A stretch of DNA of 7,242 nt, from the NCBI GenBank assembly GCA_030622295.1, contig JAUXGI010000050.1:1-7242 (forward strand), written 5' to 3'. How positions within the stretch are numbered: position 1 is the stretch's first letter; each line of letters begins with the position of its first letter. A program made the position numbers and the translations under genes. This DNA comes from Planctomycetota bacterium. GTDB taxonomy: Bacteria > Planctomycetota > B129-G9. The notes beneath the pieces are model-generated. The model saw nothing but the letters and a program-made list of their open reading frames with translations, ran no database searches and was not told where the DNA came from. This document shows positions 6,366 to 7,242 of this stretch, one piece after another.

Positions 6366-7031
6366 ATGTCTCGACATGGTTTGATAATCATGACCATCAC
6401 CGGGGCGGTTGTCGCGCTGGCGCTGTCGGGCCTGTTTCCCGGGGTTACACACTGTGCGCAGCGCGAGAAAACGCTGGAAGAGCGCGTGGCGGCGCTCGAG
6501 AAAGAACTGGCGTCCCGTCCCAGGGCGGCGCTCGTGGACCTGGAAGAACTGATAACCTATTACAAGAAGACCGCGGACCTGAAGAAACGCCGCATGGACT
6601 TCATAAACCGGCGGAAAAACATACTCGAAACGGTACAGGACGCCATCGAGGAGAGGAAGCAAAAGCAGGAAAGAATGCCCAGGGACAGCACGCAGTGGTG
6701 GAAAGAAGAGATGGAAATAGTATCCAGGGAACGTGAACTGGCGGTTCGGTGGCGGCAGTTTGAAGCAAAAGTCAAGCAGATGCAGATGCAGAATCTCGAG
6801 GAAGTTTACAAGGACATCGTCGCCTCAATCAGAAAATACGCCTCAGAGAAAGGCATCAACCTGGTTTTCTGGAAACACGGCGACATCGACGAAGAAACCT
6901 GGGGAATCGCCAGGCGCGAAGGCAACCTGATGTCCCACCGTTACATGATAGATATTCGGCCCATACTGCACGTGGACGACAGCGTGGACGACATCACCGA
7001 AGACGTGAAGAAACTTCTTGCGGCCGAGTGA
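6366..7031 (+). CDS. skp: Skp/OmpH-family periplasmic chaperone
   Basis: The 221-residue product has a hydrophobic N-terminal signal segment at about 6-26, with cleavage likely near residues 30-31 (THCA). Skp-family proteins hold unfolded outer-membrane proteins in the periplasm as trimers with long helical arms, delivering them to the BAM complex. The family plan is visible: a first strand (RAALVDLEELI, 53-63), a long charged helical arm (66-160), KYASEKGINLVF (157-168), and the ending VDDITEDVKKLL (207-218), matching the family's DIT-x-x-V-x-x-L C-terminus. It is longer than typical Skp (about 160). It has an added heptad-like stretch before the first strand (TLEERVAALEKEL, 36-48) and an extra loop between the last strands (about 170-192). 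GGGAG at 6354-6358 is 7 bases before this ATG. A GTG three bases upstream (6363) is possible but too close to that site. Position between bamA and lpxD strongly supports the call despite low sequence conservation. Confidence 0.85.
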   Translation: MSRHGLIIMTITGAVVALALSGLFPGVTHCAQREKTLEERVAALEKELASRPRAALVDLEELITYYKKTADLKKRRMDFINRRKNILETVQDAIEERKQKQERMPRDSTQWWKEEMEIVSRERELAVRWRQFEAKVKQMQMQNLEEVYKDIVASIRKYASEKGINLVFWKHGDIDEETWGIARREGNLMSHRYMIDIRPILHVDDSVDDITEDVKKLLAAE

Positions 7032-7047
7032 CGTTCCGAATGCCATT

Positions 7048-7052
7048 GAGGA
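7048..7052 (+). promoter_or_regulatory. Ribosome binding site of lpxD
   Basis: GAGGA sits 7 bases before the GTG at 7060. An in-frame TGA at 7054-7056 rules out any earlier start, so this site and the GTG define the lpxD start. Confidence 0.65.
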
Positions 7053-7059
7053 TTGAGAA

Positions 7060-7242
7060 GTGCAAAAGACTGTAGGTGAACTTGCCGCCCTGGTCGACGG
7101 CGAGGTGGTGGGCGACCCGGACACTGTCATCACCGGCGTGGCGGACGTATGCAACTCTCGCCAGGGGGATGCCACCTTCGCCGCCAGCAAGAAATATGAG
7201 GCGATGATACAGATGTCTCACGCCTCCGCGGTAATTGTGCGA
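7060..7242 (+). CDS. lpxD: LpxD, UDP-3-O-acylglucosamine N-acyltransferase (N-terminal 61 codons)
   Basis: LpxD transfers a 3-hydroxyacyl chain from acyl carrier protein to UDP-3-O-acylglucosamine in the cytoplasm, an early step of lipid A synthesis. Only the first 61 codons are in the window, out of roughly 340 in the family. They match the N-terminal uridine-binding domain: TVGELAALVDGEVVGDP, then ITGVADV, the conserved GDATF, and ASAVIV near the edge. The left-handed beta-helix catalytic part lies beyond the window. Translation starts at GTG 7060, which is the first start codon after an in-frame stop, with GAGGA 7 bases upstream. The gap to the skp-like stop is only 28 bases with no terminator, so the two genes are very likely co-transcribed. 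Confidence 0.93.
   Translation, partial: MQKTVGELAALVDGEVVGDPDTVITGVADVCNSRQGDATFAASKKYEAMIQMSHASAVIVR

Noticed and set aside
6438..6470. Possible lipoprotein cysteine at residue 30 of the Skp-like protein
   Set aside because: The residues before it (GVTH) do not fit a lipobox (L-A/S-G/A-C), so ordinary signal-peptide cleavage is more likely.
5694..6662. Minus-strand open frame of 322 codons crossing the bamA-skp gap
   Set aside because: It overlaps the ends of two real genes on the other strand and has mixed, low-complexity composition; no start signal or family match.

Overview
The window carries a chromosomal locus of a Gram-negative (diderm) bacterium whose outer membrane contains lipid A. 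Three consecutive genes, bamA, a skp/ompH-family gene and lpxD, form the widespread outer-membrane assembly cluster. Base composition is moderately GC-rich. The phylum cannot be fixed from the sequence. The divergence of the Skp-like protein, the large secreted TPR protein and the placement of dnaB directly before bamA suggest a lineage far from the Proteobacteria, such as the PVC group or a related uncultured phylum, but this is only a weak inference.

Layout. Bases 1-1911 (minus strand) hold the first 637 codons of a large exported, helical-repeat (TPR-like) protein. It has no stop codon and runs off the left edge. A 341-base divergent intergenic region (1912-2252) follows. It contains a good sigma70-type promoter for the TPR gene, a GAAA-loop hairpin in that gene's leader, and a weaker promoter candidate for dnaB. 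On the plus strand come dnaB (replicative helicase, 2253-3671), bamA (five POTRA domains plus an Omp85 barrel, 3756-6146), a 219-base intergenic stretch rich in inverted repeats, a skp/ompH-family periplasmic chaperone gene (6366-7031), and the first 61 codons of lpxD (7060-7242, cut by the right edge, GTG start).

How the genes work together. Skp-type chaperones hold unfolded outer-membrane proteins in the periplasm, and BamA inserts them into the outer membrane. LpxD adds the second acyl chain in lipid A synthesis, supplying the lipid of the same membrane. DnaB belongs to DNA replication and is the functional outlier. No convincing terminator separates it from bamA, so it may be co-transcribed. 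The bamA-skp gap has a perfect extended -10 box right after the bamA stop, then nested inverted repeats and a terminator-like hairpin. It could be a separate promoter with a structured leader, a small RNA, or an inserted repeat element.

No CRISPR array, tRNA, rRNA, transposase or defence system was seen. Most of the window is ordinary core-genome content. The points most worth a second look are the bamA-skp intergenic element, the cysteine pair confined to the first POTRA domain of BamA, and the unidentified TPR protein.
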